Positions 18,601-25,111 of a DNA stretch of 64,000 nucleotides are shown here, one piece after another. The translations under genes and the position numbers were made by a program. The stretch spans positions 62,001-126,000 of the forward strand of contig NZ_MRTH01000015.1 in assembly GCF_001956045.1 (NCBI RefSeq), written 5' to 3'. Position 1 is the stretch's first letter, and every line of letters starts with the position of its first letter. Source of the stretch: Paenibacillus sp. FSL H7-0331. GTDB taxonomy: Bacteria; Bacillota; Bacilli; Paenibacillales; NBRC-103111. A model generated the notes under the pieces. That model ran no database searches, was not told where the DNA came from, and saw only the letters and a list, made by a program, of their open reading frames with translations.

Positions 18601-18997
18601 GCTCCACCTTTTGCCCTCTATACGATTCGGGGAACCATACCTCCGTATGATTGCTGCCCACACCCTGATAAGGCTCTCCATTCACATAGAGCAGTGATTC
18701 GAAGCCCCAGTTATGACCGGAGCCGGTTTTGCCAAAATCGAACAAGCCAACAATTTGTCTGTCCGTCCATTCCGCGGGGATGGTTGCTTCGGTTTTCAAC
18801 CAAGCGGTCAAATCCCACCCTTTCCATCTGTCGCCGATAGCAATACGATCCCAGGCTGCATCCTCAGGCGGCTTCGCGGCAATTTCTGCCTCCTTATCGA
18901 TCCAGAACAAGTAAGAGGGCAGCTCACGATGATCGATATAACGGTGCTCCTTCAGCTCCTCAATACGCTTTGCTAATTTATCCAATGTTAAAAACAT
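15656..18997 (-). CDS. GH38 alpha-mannosidase, long (Ams1/MAN2C1-like) type
   Basis: A 1113-residue enzyme with an N-terminal ancillary domain of about 235 residues ahead of the catalytic barrel, as in the cytosolic/vacuolar class of GH38. Zinc and catalytic residues seen: His248 and Asp250 (GHTHIDVAW), nucleophile Asp360 (WLPDVFGYSW) and His583 (NQFHDILPGSS). No signal peptide. This subfamily cleaves alpha-1,2, -1,3 and -1,6 mannosyl bonds of free oligosaccharides. It is distinct from the 834-residue GH38 at 5890, so the locus has two complementary mannosidases. It is followed with an 11-bp overlap by the PfkB kinase gene. Confidence 0.92.
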   Translation of the reverse strand: MFLTLDKLAKRIEELKEHRYIDHRELPSYLFWIDKEAEIAAKPPEDAAWDRIAIGDRWKGWDLTAWLKTEATIPAEWTDRQIVGLFDFGKTGSGHNWGFESLLYVNGEPYQGVGSNHTEVWFPESYRGQKVELLFKVWSGLSGADGTKTVQEHQLRTSAFAVLETETDDLYHTAFAVYHTIQVLEENRWERQALVKALDRAFLLLNWRVPGDEAFYASVKEANQKLKDELAKLPTYQPLTVRCIGHTHIDVAWLWRLKHTREKAVRSFSTVLRLMEQFPEYVFLQTQPQLYEYIQQDYPEVFAKIKERVQEGRWEAGGAMWLESDCNIPSGESLVRQLLYGIRYFEHTFGVKCEYLWLPDVFGYSWALPQILQKSGLRHFMTSKISWNVYNRFPHDTFYWRGIDGTEVLTHYITTPDPDIPESTFTRFYTYNGQVLPATLSGIWNNYRDKEVNDSELLLSYGWGDGGGGPTRTMLEMRRRLENMPGLPKATTGRADEFFNKLEQTVEQTDRYVHHWDGELYLELHRGTYTSQAYVKKMNRHMEFLLRDAEIVSIFNSPLTGYSSYPQKQLYDSWKIVLRNQFHDILPGSSITEVYEDCRIEYAESERLAQGALTDGLSLLTSCISLEGEGWMIFNSLPWTRSELVDLSWKEDYEGQQWVDAEGRVLAAERIRGFDADGVGDRLLLLVNDIPAMGYTTIRMESNEGLDAAASTDATGTVDLAAAKLQEVPAALTPATTEVMQPSPFSFTENGVSTPFYDIEWNEFGQLSRLFDKRSKREVLAAGETGNRFDVHEDKPAYHDNWEIDIFYVEKVRHVTELQSVVWLEKGPLRAVAQFEWSYGKTVIRQELIVHAHHPRIDFSTWVDWHERETLLKVAFPVCVRAAAATYEIQFGHVQRPTHWNTSWDYARFETCAHKWVDLSERGFGVSLLNDCKYGHDIKDHVMRLTLIKSSNKPDPECDKGEHTFTYSLLPHDGDWFAAGTVEQAYRLNVPVVVSEITAQASRPQSQSLPAQLSFIGVSGDHVMIDTVKKAEDSDSWIVRCYEYAGKRGEVTFTTHFKVDQAEEVNLVEQEGIPVEHGEHGFGAFFNPFELKTFRIVLAAQSEDQEGRQSHAQ

Positions 18998-19013
18998 GTA
19001 TAATCCCCCTCAA

Positions 19014-19045
19014 GGTTTTTGTAAGAAAACTTACTTCGTAAGCTT
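19014..19045 (+). repeat. hairpin with TTCGTAAGC tail
   Basis: Stem GTTTTT / (A)GAAAAC around GTAA (19015-19030), followed by TTACTTCGTAAGCTT. A diverged member of the short hairpin family best seen at 22201. It abuts the large element that starts at 19050. Confidence 0.55.
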
Positions 19046-19049
19046 CTTC

Positions 19050-19223
19050 TAGAAGTCCGGTGAATAAGTCCCGCTGCGCGTCCAAATATCCTTCCGATCG
19101 CTGTTGTTTCCGTATTTTTTAATTTTATAAGAGATTTAGCAGTAAAAATACGGAAACAAAGGCGAGCGCTGGCGCTTCTACAGGATCATTTGGCCGCTCC
19201 GCTCTTTATTCATCGCACTTCTG
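19050..19223. repeat. terminal-inverted-repeat element, copy 2
   Basis: About 174 bp. Ends AGAAGTCCGGTGAATAAG and CTTTATTCATCGCACTTCT are inverted repeats. An internal perfect stem pairs TTGTTTCCGTATTTTT with AAAAATACGGAAACAA. It contains no credible coding frame and fills most of the 273-nt gap between the HAD and GH38 genes. Related to the copies at 14549, 22314 and 46341. Confidence 0.85.
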
Positions 19224-19250
19224 GTTTTCGTAAGAAAATTTACTCCGTCA
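19224..19250 (+). repeat. degenerate hairpin-tail repeat
   Basis: TTTTC-GTAA-GAAAA hairpin followed by TTACTCCGTCAGTCC, a weak match to the TTCGTAAGCAT tail. It directly follows the right end of the large element. Confidence 0.4.
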
Positions 19251-19270
19251 GTCCGGCACTTATGTACCTT

Positions 19271-20077
19271 TTAGCTGTCCAACCCCAACCATTGCTTCCA
19301 TTTTGTCATGTCCGTGAAATCCCCTGCTATCCAGTCCGCTCCTGCAGCCTGCAGTCTTTCCAGCTTGATGGGATTCAGTCCCTCACGCTTGTCTTCGTCA
19401 CTAGCCAGCCCAAGCGCCAATGCACCATTTTCCTTAGCCAACCTGATCTCTACCTTGCCATCTCCAATGACCGCAAGCCCTTCACTATCGAACTGCTCGT
19501 GCCCCAGCAGATCCCTGATGACCTTCTCCTTGGAGCAGTCCGCACGTCCAACCGGAGCGCCGGCAATTTCTTTGAAATACGTCCTAACGCCGAGCACCTC
19601 AGCCTCATGAACGACATCGGGATGGTCGGTTCCACTGGCGATGTACATCGGGATTCCACGCTGCTGCAGCAGCTCAAGGATACGTTCCGAACCCTTTATC
19701 AAAAAATCCGATGGTTGATACAGCCCCGTTTCTAAGCCCCTGATCCGCTCATTCACCTGGAGCAGCAGACGCCTGTTGTATTCCGCTTTATATTCCCATT
19801 CTCCGAGTATTTCCGTATTCCAGCCCTTTTCCTTTACCTTCTCGGCCAGCCAGCGCATCTGGAAAATAGTTTGAATCCCTGTGGATTGATCAATGTAATC
19901 GATAATTTCCTCATTCAGCTTCTCTGCTTCCTCAGCTGTCAGTTGGTGATCGCCTGTAATCATTTCCGTAAAAAGAGGAATCATGACTTCCTCCCAACCT
20001 GCCCTGAGTGTCGATAATGTACCGTCAAAATCGAACAGCACCGCTTTAATCCGAACTGCCTGCTTTTCACTTGTCAT
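19271..20077 (-). CDS. HAD-superfamily hydrolase (sugar-phosphate phosphatase type)
   Basis: A 268-residue protein. Motif I is FDFDGTLS with nucleophile Asp16 and acid/base Asp18. Motif II is in YIASGTDHPD, motif III Lys is in the KEKVIRDLL region, and motif IV is VIGDGKVEI, where the usual second acidic residue is Glu. The helical cap lies between motifs I and II. This is a soluble phosphatase or phosphoglucomutase-like member. In a cluster with a GmhA-type isomerase and an HldE-like kinase it could dephosphorylate a sugar bisphosphate, as GmhB does; that is an inference. The ATG at 20077 is preceded by GGAGACGGG at somewhat long spacing. Confidence 0.8.
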   Translation of the reverse strand: MTSEKQAVRIKAVLFDFDGTLSTLRAGWEEVMIPLFTEMITGDHQLTAEEAEKLNEEIIDYIDQSTGIQTIFQMRWLAEKVKEKGWNTEILGEWEYKAEYNRRLLLQVNERIRGLETGLYQPSDFLIKGSERILELLQQRGIPMYIASGTDHPDVVHEAEVLGVRTYFKEIAGAPVGRADCSKEKVIRDLLGHEQFDSEGLAVIGDGKVEIRLAKENGALALGLASDEDKREGLNPIKLERLQAAGADWIAGDFTDMTKWKQWLGLDS

Positions 20078-20158
20078 TCGAGCCCGTCTCCTTCTACCTG
20101 GATGATAATGGATAATATTGCTTTCTATGAAACATCGAGTAACGAATTTTCTAATGGA

Positions 20159-22186
20159 TCAACTTTTGGCTTCAGCTGCTTCAATCGCTTTCCAGATTGC
20201 CGGAATGGTCTCCTGATGCAGGCCTTCAAAATGAAATCCTTTCCCGCCAAGACTGGTGGGACGATGTACGATATTTTTGCGCGGACGGTAGTAATACTCC
20301 CAATCGGCATAACCGACTTTAAGCGAATAATCACCAAGCCGGATAATATCAAAGTTAGCGGTCGTAATCTGATTCACAGGATATTGCAAATTTCTGGCGA
20401 TCGACAGTGCCTTCAGAAATACCTCAGGCCCCGTAACCGATGAGCCAAAGTTCATGAACACCCCGCCCTCCAGATGCGCAACCGTGTGACAATACGATTG
20501 AAAATCATAGCCACTGGCACCAGCCTGAATGCTTAAATTCGATTTTGGGTGCAGTTGGATATCATCGGTACCTATCGTAATATGACATGTATAAGGAATA
20601 TCGTATTTGGCGCATGCCCCAAGCAAGCTTTCTTCAAGGTAGGGCAGCTTGTGCGGATGCTTACGGCTGTAATCGATCAAGCTTTCACCATAACCACGTT
20701 TGGACACATGGCCATCCTCAAGTGCCTGATGGATCAAATCTCCTGCCTCCTGCCACATGCCCAGCTTTCCTTCGCGTAAATAACCATCCTCCCGCTCTTC
20801 TGCCTGCCCGCTTATTGCAAGCTCTACATCCTGAAAGCAGGCGGCTCCATTCACAGCCAGATGGCTAATGAAACCTCGCCGGATCAGATCGATCAGCAAA
20901 CGGTTAACGCCGCTGCCTATCATATTGCCTCCAATGGAGACGAGAATTCGATTGCTGTGCACTCTGGCTAGCAGCAGCCGCTGCATGAATTCGTCGAAAT
21001 GTGGAGATTGCCACGGTTGCTGCGAAGCAGCATGATTCGAGCTCGTATCGCCAGTTGCGCTTGCTGATGGATCGACCAAATCCTTTACATGCAGTCTGCT
21101 GACTCTTGTACTGATTGGATGAAGGATCGTTTTATTTCCATTGGTTGATGCGGGTTTGGTGCCTTGATTAACCTCACTCTTGACGGCCGTTGGCGGGAAT
21201 TCAATCCCAAGCTCCTGCTTTTTCCTCAAAAGACTGTGAAACAACGCCGGGATCGTCTGCTGATGCAGCCCGTGAAATAAATAACCTTTCCCGCCAAGCT
21301 CACTGAACCTATCGATAAACACACGGCGCGGACGATAGTGGTAATCCGGGTCAGTGGGTTCCGGCTTCTCATCTGCAGACACGGGTACAATATCGAAGTT
21401 GGCCGCGATCATATCGTGCATGGGCAGACCAAGGTTACGGGCAAGCGATAATCCTTTCAGAAAAATTTCCGGGCCTGATATAGCTGATCCAAAATTAAGA
21501 AATACACCTCCGTCACTCATCTCCGCAACGGACCTGCACATGCGGTCAAAATCCACACCGGAAGCTTTTCCCAAAGCCGCAAAATCAACGATGGGATGCT
21601 GGTGAATAATATCGGTTCCAATGGAGATATGGCAGGTATAGGGGACGCCATACTTCTGGCATTGCACGAACACGCAGTCATCGTAATATGGGAACTTATC
21701 AGGATTTGCTGACAAATACTTGTATAGACTGGCGCCGTAGCCCAAGCCTTGCTTCGCTCCCTGTTGGATCGCTTCATTCATATAGCGACCGGTTTCCTCC
21801 CACATCCCAAAGGAGCCGTCCTCAATGGAGCGGGCTACATCCTCGGAGGTTTCACCAAGAAAGGCCAACTCAAAATCATGAATGCTGGTAGCCCCATTAC
21901 CAGAAACATGCGTCACGAATCCGTGTCTGACCAGTTCGATGATGTATCGGGACAAACCGTTTTTAATGACATGCGCGCCCATCGACCAGATCACTGGTTT
22001 GCCAGCCAGACGTTTTTCAAGGATATGCTCGATCAACTGCTGAAACTCAGGAGCCTCTGTGGCCGTTAAAGCATCAGCTTGATCTTCATAGGGACGGGCC
22101 ATGTTGGTGATCGTGACCAGATTCGTCCGTGAATAGACGGAATTTGTCTTAATACCTTCAAAAGATAATCGTTGTGTGTGTGCCAC
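20159..22186 (-). CDS. tandem-duplicated deoxyhypusine-synthase-like protein
   Basis: A 675-residue protein made of two homologous halves, about 40-330 and 395-675. Parallel segments include THVSGNGATSIHDFELA / SHLAVNGAACFQDVELA, YGVPYTCHISIGTDIIHQHP / YDIPYTCHITIGTDDIQLHP and GGVFLNFGSAISGPEIFLK / GGVFMNFGSSVTGPEVFLK. The pattern recalls deoxyhypusine synthase and the uncharacterised bacterial relatives I know as the GSU2086 family. The catalytic-lysine motif of true deoxyhypusine synthases is not visible. The GTG at 22186 is chosen because AGGAGG lies 6 nt upstream; codons further upstream are only translated repeat. Function unknown. It lies between a HAD hydrolase and an epimerase-like gene in the mannosidase locus. 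Confidence 0.75.
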   Translation of the reverse strand: MAHTQRLSFEGIKTNSVYSRTNLVTITNMARPYEDQADALTATEAPEFQQLIEHILEKRLAGKPVIWSMGAHVIKNGLSRYIIELVRHGFVTHVSGNGATSIHDFELAFLGETSEDVARSIEDGSFGMWEETGRYMNEAIQQGAKQGLGYGASLYKYLSANPDKFPYYDDCVFVQCQKYGVPYTCHISIGTDIIHQHPIVDFAALGKASGVDFDRMCRSVAEMSDGGVFLNFGSAISGPEIFLKGLSLARNLGLPMHDMIAANFDIVPVSADEKPEPTDPDYHYRPRRVFIDRFSELGGKGYLFHGLHQQTIPALFHSLLRKKQELGIEFPPTAVKSEVNQGTKPASTNGNKTILHPISTRVSRLHVKDLVDPSASATGDTSSNHAASQQPWQSPHFDEFMQRLLLARVHSNRILVSIGGNMIGSGVNRLLIDLIRRGFISHLAVNGAACFQDVELAISGQAEEREDGYLREGKLGMWQEAGDLIHQALEDGHVSKRGYGESLIDYSRKHPHKLPYLEESLLGACAKYDIPYTCHITIGTDDIQLHPKSNLSIQAGASGYDFQSYCHTVAHLEGGVFMNFGSSVTGPEVFLKALSIARNLQYPVNQITTANFDIIRLGDYSLKVGYADWEYYYRPRKNIVHRPTSLGGKGFHFEGLHQETIPAIWKAIEAAEAKS

Positions 22187-22200
22187 TTGGTTCCTCCTAA

Positions 22201-22305
22201 AGTTTTGCGTATGCAAAACTAGCTTCGTAAGCATTAACCTTAGAGTTTTGCGTATGCAAAACTAGCTTCGTAAGCATTAACCTTAGAGTTTTGCGTATGC
22301 AAAAC
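22201..22305 (+). repeat. 43-bp tandem hairpin repeats
   Basis: Three hairpins AGTTTTGC-GTAT-GCAAAACT start at 22201, 22244 and 22287, exactly 43 bp apart. The first two carry the full tail AGCTTCGTAAGCATTAA; the third runs into the large element at 22314. They lie directly upstream of the ribosome binding site of the gene starting at 22186. In the 355-nt gap 22187-22541 the only content is this array and the element below. Confidence 0.9.
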
Positions 22306-22313
22306 ATAAGCTG

Positions 22314-22518
22314 ATAAGTACGGTGAATAAGTCCCGCTGCGTGACCGAAGTATTCCTCCGAGATGATGCTTACGAAGCTAGTTTGCTTAAGCAAACTCTC
22401 AGCTGTTGTTTCCAGATTTATTCTATAAAAATATAGCGGTAAAATTCCGGAAACAAAGGCACCGCTCCGCTATCTCCAGAACACCACGGTCACTCCGCTA
22501 TTTATTCTCCGCACTTAT
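22314..22518. repeat. terminal-inverted-repeat element, copy 3, with insertion
   Basis: About 205 bp. Ends AAGTACGGTGAATAAG and CTATTTATTCTCCGCACTT; internal stem TTGTTTCC(A)GA / TTCCGGAAACAA. Relative to copies 2 and 4 it has about 35 extra bases at 22364-22399, which are a complete hairpin-tail repeat. Confidence 0.8.
22366..22397 (-). repeat. hairpin-tail repeat nested inside element copy 3
   Basis: On the minus strand: AGTTTGC-TTAA-GCAAACT followed by AGCTTCGTAAGCAT. It interrupts the CCTCCGAT-CGCTGTTG sequence that is continuous in the other large-element copies. Confidence 0.85.
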
Positions 22519-22522
22519 TTAT

Positions 22523-22550
22523 AAGTTTGCGTTAGCAAAACTTACTTCGT
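22523..22550 (+). repeat. hairpin-tail repeat at the end of the DUF4432 gene
   Basis: AAGTTTGC-GTTA-GCAAAACTT followed by ACTTCGTTAC. Its tail overlaps the stop codon (22542-22544) and last codons of the epimerase-like gene. Confidence 0.6.
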
Positions 22551-23534
22551 TACAGAAATTGCCTCAATCTCCAGCCAGGAAGAAATGCTCCCCCCGGCAG
22601 GGATCTCCAGCGCGTATCCTTGCTCAGCCGCTTCACTCAATGTCAATTTCGGTGGAATATTGAACATTTCCAGCCCTATATTATAATCCCGGCCAAAAAA
22701 GGGAGCATCGCGGTCAGCCATGAAATTTTGCCAATACCACAAATACGGCCATACCTCGCCATCCCAGCGAACCTCAAGCGATACTTCTTTAAGCGGATGG
22801 GTCACACGATATTGATAAGCTGCCAATTTAATGTACAGCAAATCCCTTATGGTACCTGGAGCAGGCATGATCGATAAATCTACAGCAGCCCCCTCTTTTA
22901 TCATATACGGCCATTCCCAGCTTTCACCGCTGATCGGGTCGCATATTTGAGCACCTTCTCCGAGGGAAATTACCGCTTCCCTCCCAACAAACGGAGCACC
23001 GTAGGCCAAATGATGCCCCCAGTTCGCCTCTACCGATGTTGCTGGTGACAAGTTGTACAGTGTCTCCTCGATTCTCACCGTTCCACTTCCTGAGGTGAGC
23101 GTTATCCGCTTTTCCACACGTAAAGGCAGAGAACGGATAGAGTTGGTCAGCACAACCTGAATTTCGTCAGATTCGTCCTTTATAATGCGATAGTCCCATG
23201 GCGTCACGGCCGACTCTCCACGGTGCACGGTTGCTCCCCGATATTGCGACGTATAGCTCACCTCCGGCAGCATTTCCTGCCACCCGCCCATATAGCTGCT
23301 TTGATAATCCGAATATAATGCGTTAGCGCGAACCAGGCCCTGACCTGATATCCAGATGAAATCGGTATCTGTAGGTTTATGCAGCCAACGAATAGGCTCC
23401 GCCCCTTTATCCAACAGCAAATGTATAAGCAGCTTGTCATTTTCCAGCAGCAGCGAACGGTAGCCTTTGTATTGAATGTCATCAACAATTCGACAGCCTT
23501 CATTACGCAGCGATCGATACAGTAAATCGGCCAT
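22542..23534 (-). CDS. DUF4432 / aldose 1-epimerase-like protein
   Basis: A 330-residue protein of the galactose-mutarotase-like beta-sandwich superfamily, closest in pattern to the DUF4432 group. Features: WGHHLAYGAPF in the middle, with His residues where mutarotases bind the sugar ring, and NIGLEMFNIPP near the C-terminus. Such proteins interconvert anomers or epimers of sugars, or act on glycosides as accessory enzymes. No signal peptide. AGAGGTG precedes the ATG. It is the first gene after a candidate ROK operator at 23557 and probably heads the operon that includes the deoxyhypusine-synthase-like, HAD, GH38 and PfkB genes. Confidence 0.75.
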   Translation of the reverse strand: MADLLYRSLRNEGCRIVDDIQYKGYRSLLLENDKLLIHLLLDKGAEPIRWLHKPTDTDFIWISGQGLVRANALYSDYQSSYMGGWQEMLPEVSYTSQYRGATVHRGESAVTPWDYRIIKDESDEIQVVLTNSIRSLPLRVEKRITLTSGSGTVRIEETLYNLSPATSVEANWGHHLAYGAPFVGREAVISLGEGAQICDPISGESWEWPYMIKEGAAVDLSIMPAPGTIRDLLYIKLAAYQYRVTHPLKEVSLEVRWDGEVWPYLWYWQNFMADRDAPFFGRDYNIGLEMFNIPPKLTLSEAAEQGYALEIPAGGSISSWLEIEAISVTK

Positions 23535-23556
23535 TTTACACCTCTTTTTATATTTA

Positions 23557-23575
23557 CTTAATTATTAAGTTAATT
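23557..23575 (-). promoter_or_regulatory. candidate ROK-repressor operator upstream of the DUF4432 operon
   Basis: CTTAATTATTAAGTTAATT matches 17 of 19 positions of the site at 24825-24843 upstream of the ROK regulator gene. It lies 20 nt upstream of the DUF4432 start codon, in the likely promoter region. Confidence 0.6.
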
Positions 23576-23579
23576 ATTC

Positions 23580-23619
23580 AAAAAAAATTTGGTCCGCCCC
23601 CTGTCCAGAACGGACAGGG
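23580..23619 (-). terminator. terminator-like hairpin after the ROK regulator gene
   Basis: Stem CCCTGTCC / GGACAGGG (23599-23619) with a 5-nt loop, followed on the minus strand after about 11 nt by eight T residues. The separation between stem and T run makes it atypical. Confidence 0.5.
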
Positions 23620-23620
23620 A

Positions 23621-24790
23621 TTAGCTATCTTGTAGCGACAACAAGCGAACAGGCTCAGATAACAGGAAGCCCAACATTAAGGCAGCAGCACCAACCGCAC
23701 TTTGAGACGTCCCAAAGGTAGCTGGCTCTATTCTCAAGCGGTCTTTGGCAAAAGCATACAGTCTCGACTGCAGACGCGGCTTTAATTGGTCCAAATGCTC
23801 TGCCAGCAACGGAAACAATCTGCCTCCGAGTAAAATGAGCTCAGGATCGTACAGATTCTGAACATTGACCAAGGCTGCCTCCAAATAAGCAAGCGTCTCG
23901 TCGATACACCGAAGGGCTTCAGGCTCCCCCTGCCGTATCGCTGTCTGCAGCTCCATAAGCGTGCTGCCCTGTGACCAACGGCTCAGAATGCCCGGGATGG
24001 AACCGACTGTTTCCCAACAACCGCGGTTGCCGCAATCACACATTTTACCATCCAGCACAATCGTCATATGGCCGACCTGACCGCATAGTCCATTCGTTCC
24101 GCGAACGATTTTACCATTGGTAACTACACCGCCACCAATCCCGGTTCCCATTGTAATGGAAACGAGATTTTGCACACTTTTTCCAAGACCATACCAGCGT
24201 TCAGCCATTGCCGAGGTTCTGGCATCATCCTCAATCAGTGTGACAAGGTCAAATTGCTGCTCCAGCATCTGCTTCAGCGGATAGCCTTTCCAGCCGGGAA
24301 AGTTGGGAGGTGCAAGGAGCGACCCACTCTCATAGTAGATCGGGCCCGGAATGCCTACTCCCAATCCAAGGATTTTTTCGCCAGCAGCTTCAATCTCCTG
24401 CTTTACTGTCGTTAGAGTCGGCGTGATGACCTGAAAATAGGCTTCCGGCCCTTGAACGCCATTCATCTCTCGTTCAATAGATTGTAGGATGGTTCCATTC
24501 AGATCCATCACTATGATTTCAAAGCTGGTGCGTCCGATATCCAACCCGATAATGCGGTAAAAGCGTGGGTCAAAACCGAGCATAACCCGTCTACGCCCGA
24601 CATTTCCCGAAATGGCTTCATTTTCCCGCAAAATGCCCAATTGTATCAGATCATGTGTAAGATTGGTGATTGTACCTGAAGTCAGCCCCGTTAGTTCGAC
24701 CAATTCCACACGCGAAATTTGACGATATTCCCAAATCCGTTCAAGGATCTCTGACATATTTTTTTGTTTAACCTGCTGTAAATAAATCAT
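23621..24790 (-). CDS. ROK-family transcriptional regulator (XylR/NagC type)
   Basis: A 389-residue protein with an N-terminal winged helix-turn-helix (about 10-65: QISRVELVELTGLTSGTITNLTHDLIQLG) and a C-terminal ROK kinase-like domain with DIGRTSFE and the intact zinc motif CDCGNRGCWE. It differs from the cysteine-less ROK kinase at 4194. Regulators of this class bind operators until a sugar ligand binds. The ATG at 24790 has no strong binding site nearby, so the start is less certain. A promoter TTTACA-N18-TATAAT lies at 24847-24876, and a candidate operator lies just downstream of its -10, so autoregulation is likely. The same motif precedes the DUF4432 operon. Confidence 0.88.
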   Translation of the reverse strand: MIYLQQVKQKNMSEILERIWEYRQISRVELVELTGLTSGTITNLTHDLIQLGILRENEAISGNVGRRRVMLGFDPRFYRIIGLDIGRTSFEIIVMDLNGTILQSIEREMNGVQGPEAYFQVITPTLTTVKQEIEAAGEKILGLGVGIPGPIYYESGSLLAPPNFPGWKGYPLKQMLEQQFDLVTLIEDDARTSAMAERWYGLGKSVQNLVSITMGTGIGGGVVTNGKIVRGTNGLCGQVGHMTIVLDGKMCDCGNRGCWETVGSIPGILSRWSQGSTLMELQTAIRQGEPEALRCIDETLAYLEAALVNVQNLYDPELILLGGRLFPLLAEHLDQLKPRLQSRLYAFAKDRLRIEPATFGTSQSAVGAAALMLGFLLSEPVRLLSLQDS

Positions 24791-24824
24791 TTTGTTAGAG
24801 ATACTCGCTCATTCCTTTAATTTT

Positions 24825-24876
24825 CTTAATCATTTAGTTAATTCACATTATACACGTGGTACCCGTATTTTGTAAA
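24825..24876 (-). promoter_or_regulatory. promoter and candidate operator of the ROK regulator
   Basis: On the minus strand, TTTACA (24871-24876), 18-nt spacer, TATAAT (24847-24852), then CTTAATCATTTAGTTAATT as read on the plus strand at 24825-24843. The last shares 17 of 19 bases with 23557-23575. Confidence 0.65.
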
Positions 24877-24945
24877 TCCCCAATTATAAGCATCATACCG
24901 CATGCAGCAGTGAAAGTCACCTTAAGCTATCCATCTCGAAGAACG

Positions 24946-25065
24946 TTGACATCACCAAAAAACGATGCTATATTTAATTTCGAGTATTACACTGTGAATA
25001 ATATGTTTATAATTGCTACCGGATCACCGGAGACTGGCCTAATGGCTGAAGTCTTCGGTTTTTTT
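24946..25065 (+). promoter_or_regulatory. promoter plus CCGG-hairpin/terminator leader, copy F
   Basis: TTGACA (24946-24951), 17 nt, TATATT (24969-24974). About 40 nt further is the mini-hairpin CCGG-ATCA-CCGG (25019-25030), whose second half is also the 5' arm of a terminator ACCGGAGACT (25026-25035) / AGTCTTCGGT (25050-25059) with seven T. The two structures exclude each other. It precedes the nitroreductase gene at 25112. The rest of the 24791-25111 gap is the promoter of the divergent ROK gene. Confidence 0.75.
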
Positions 25066-25111
25066 GTTGTCCAGCAGTCATACTTCTTCAAGTTGAAAAG
25101 GGGAAACCGCG

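Noticed and set aside
22201..22305. Possible CRISPR array (regular 43-bp repeats)
   Set aside because: Repeats are directly contiguous with no variable spacers, are palindromic, and solitary copies occur elsewhere; no cas genes are present.
22187..22394. Open frames running through the hairpin repeats, including a 16-codon extension of the deoxyhypusine-synthase-like gene
   Set aside because: They are translations of the repeat DNA; the GTG at 22186 has the AGGAGG.
24980..25065. SAM-I (S-box) riboswitch ahead of the nitroreductase gene
   Set aside because: The leader is too short and lacks the S-box core sequences; only the sulfur-related context suggested it.
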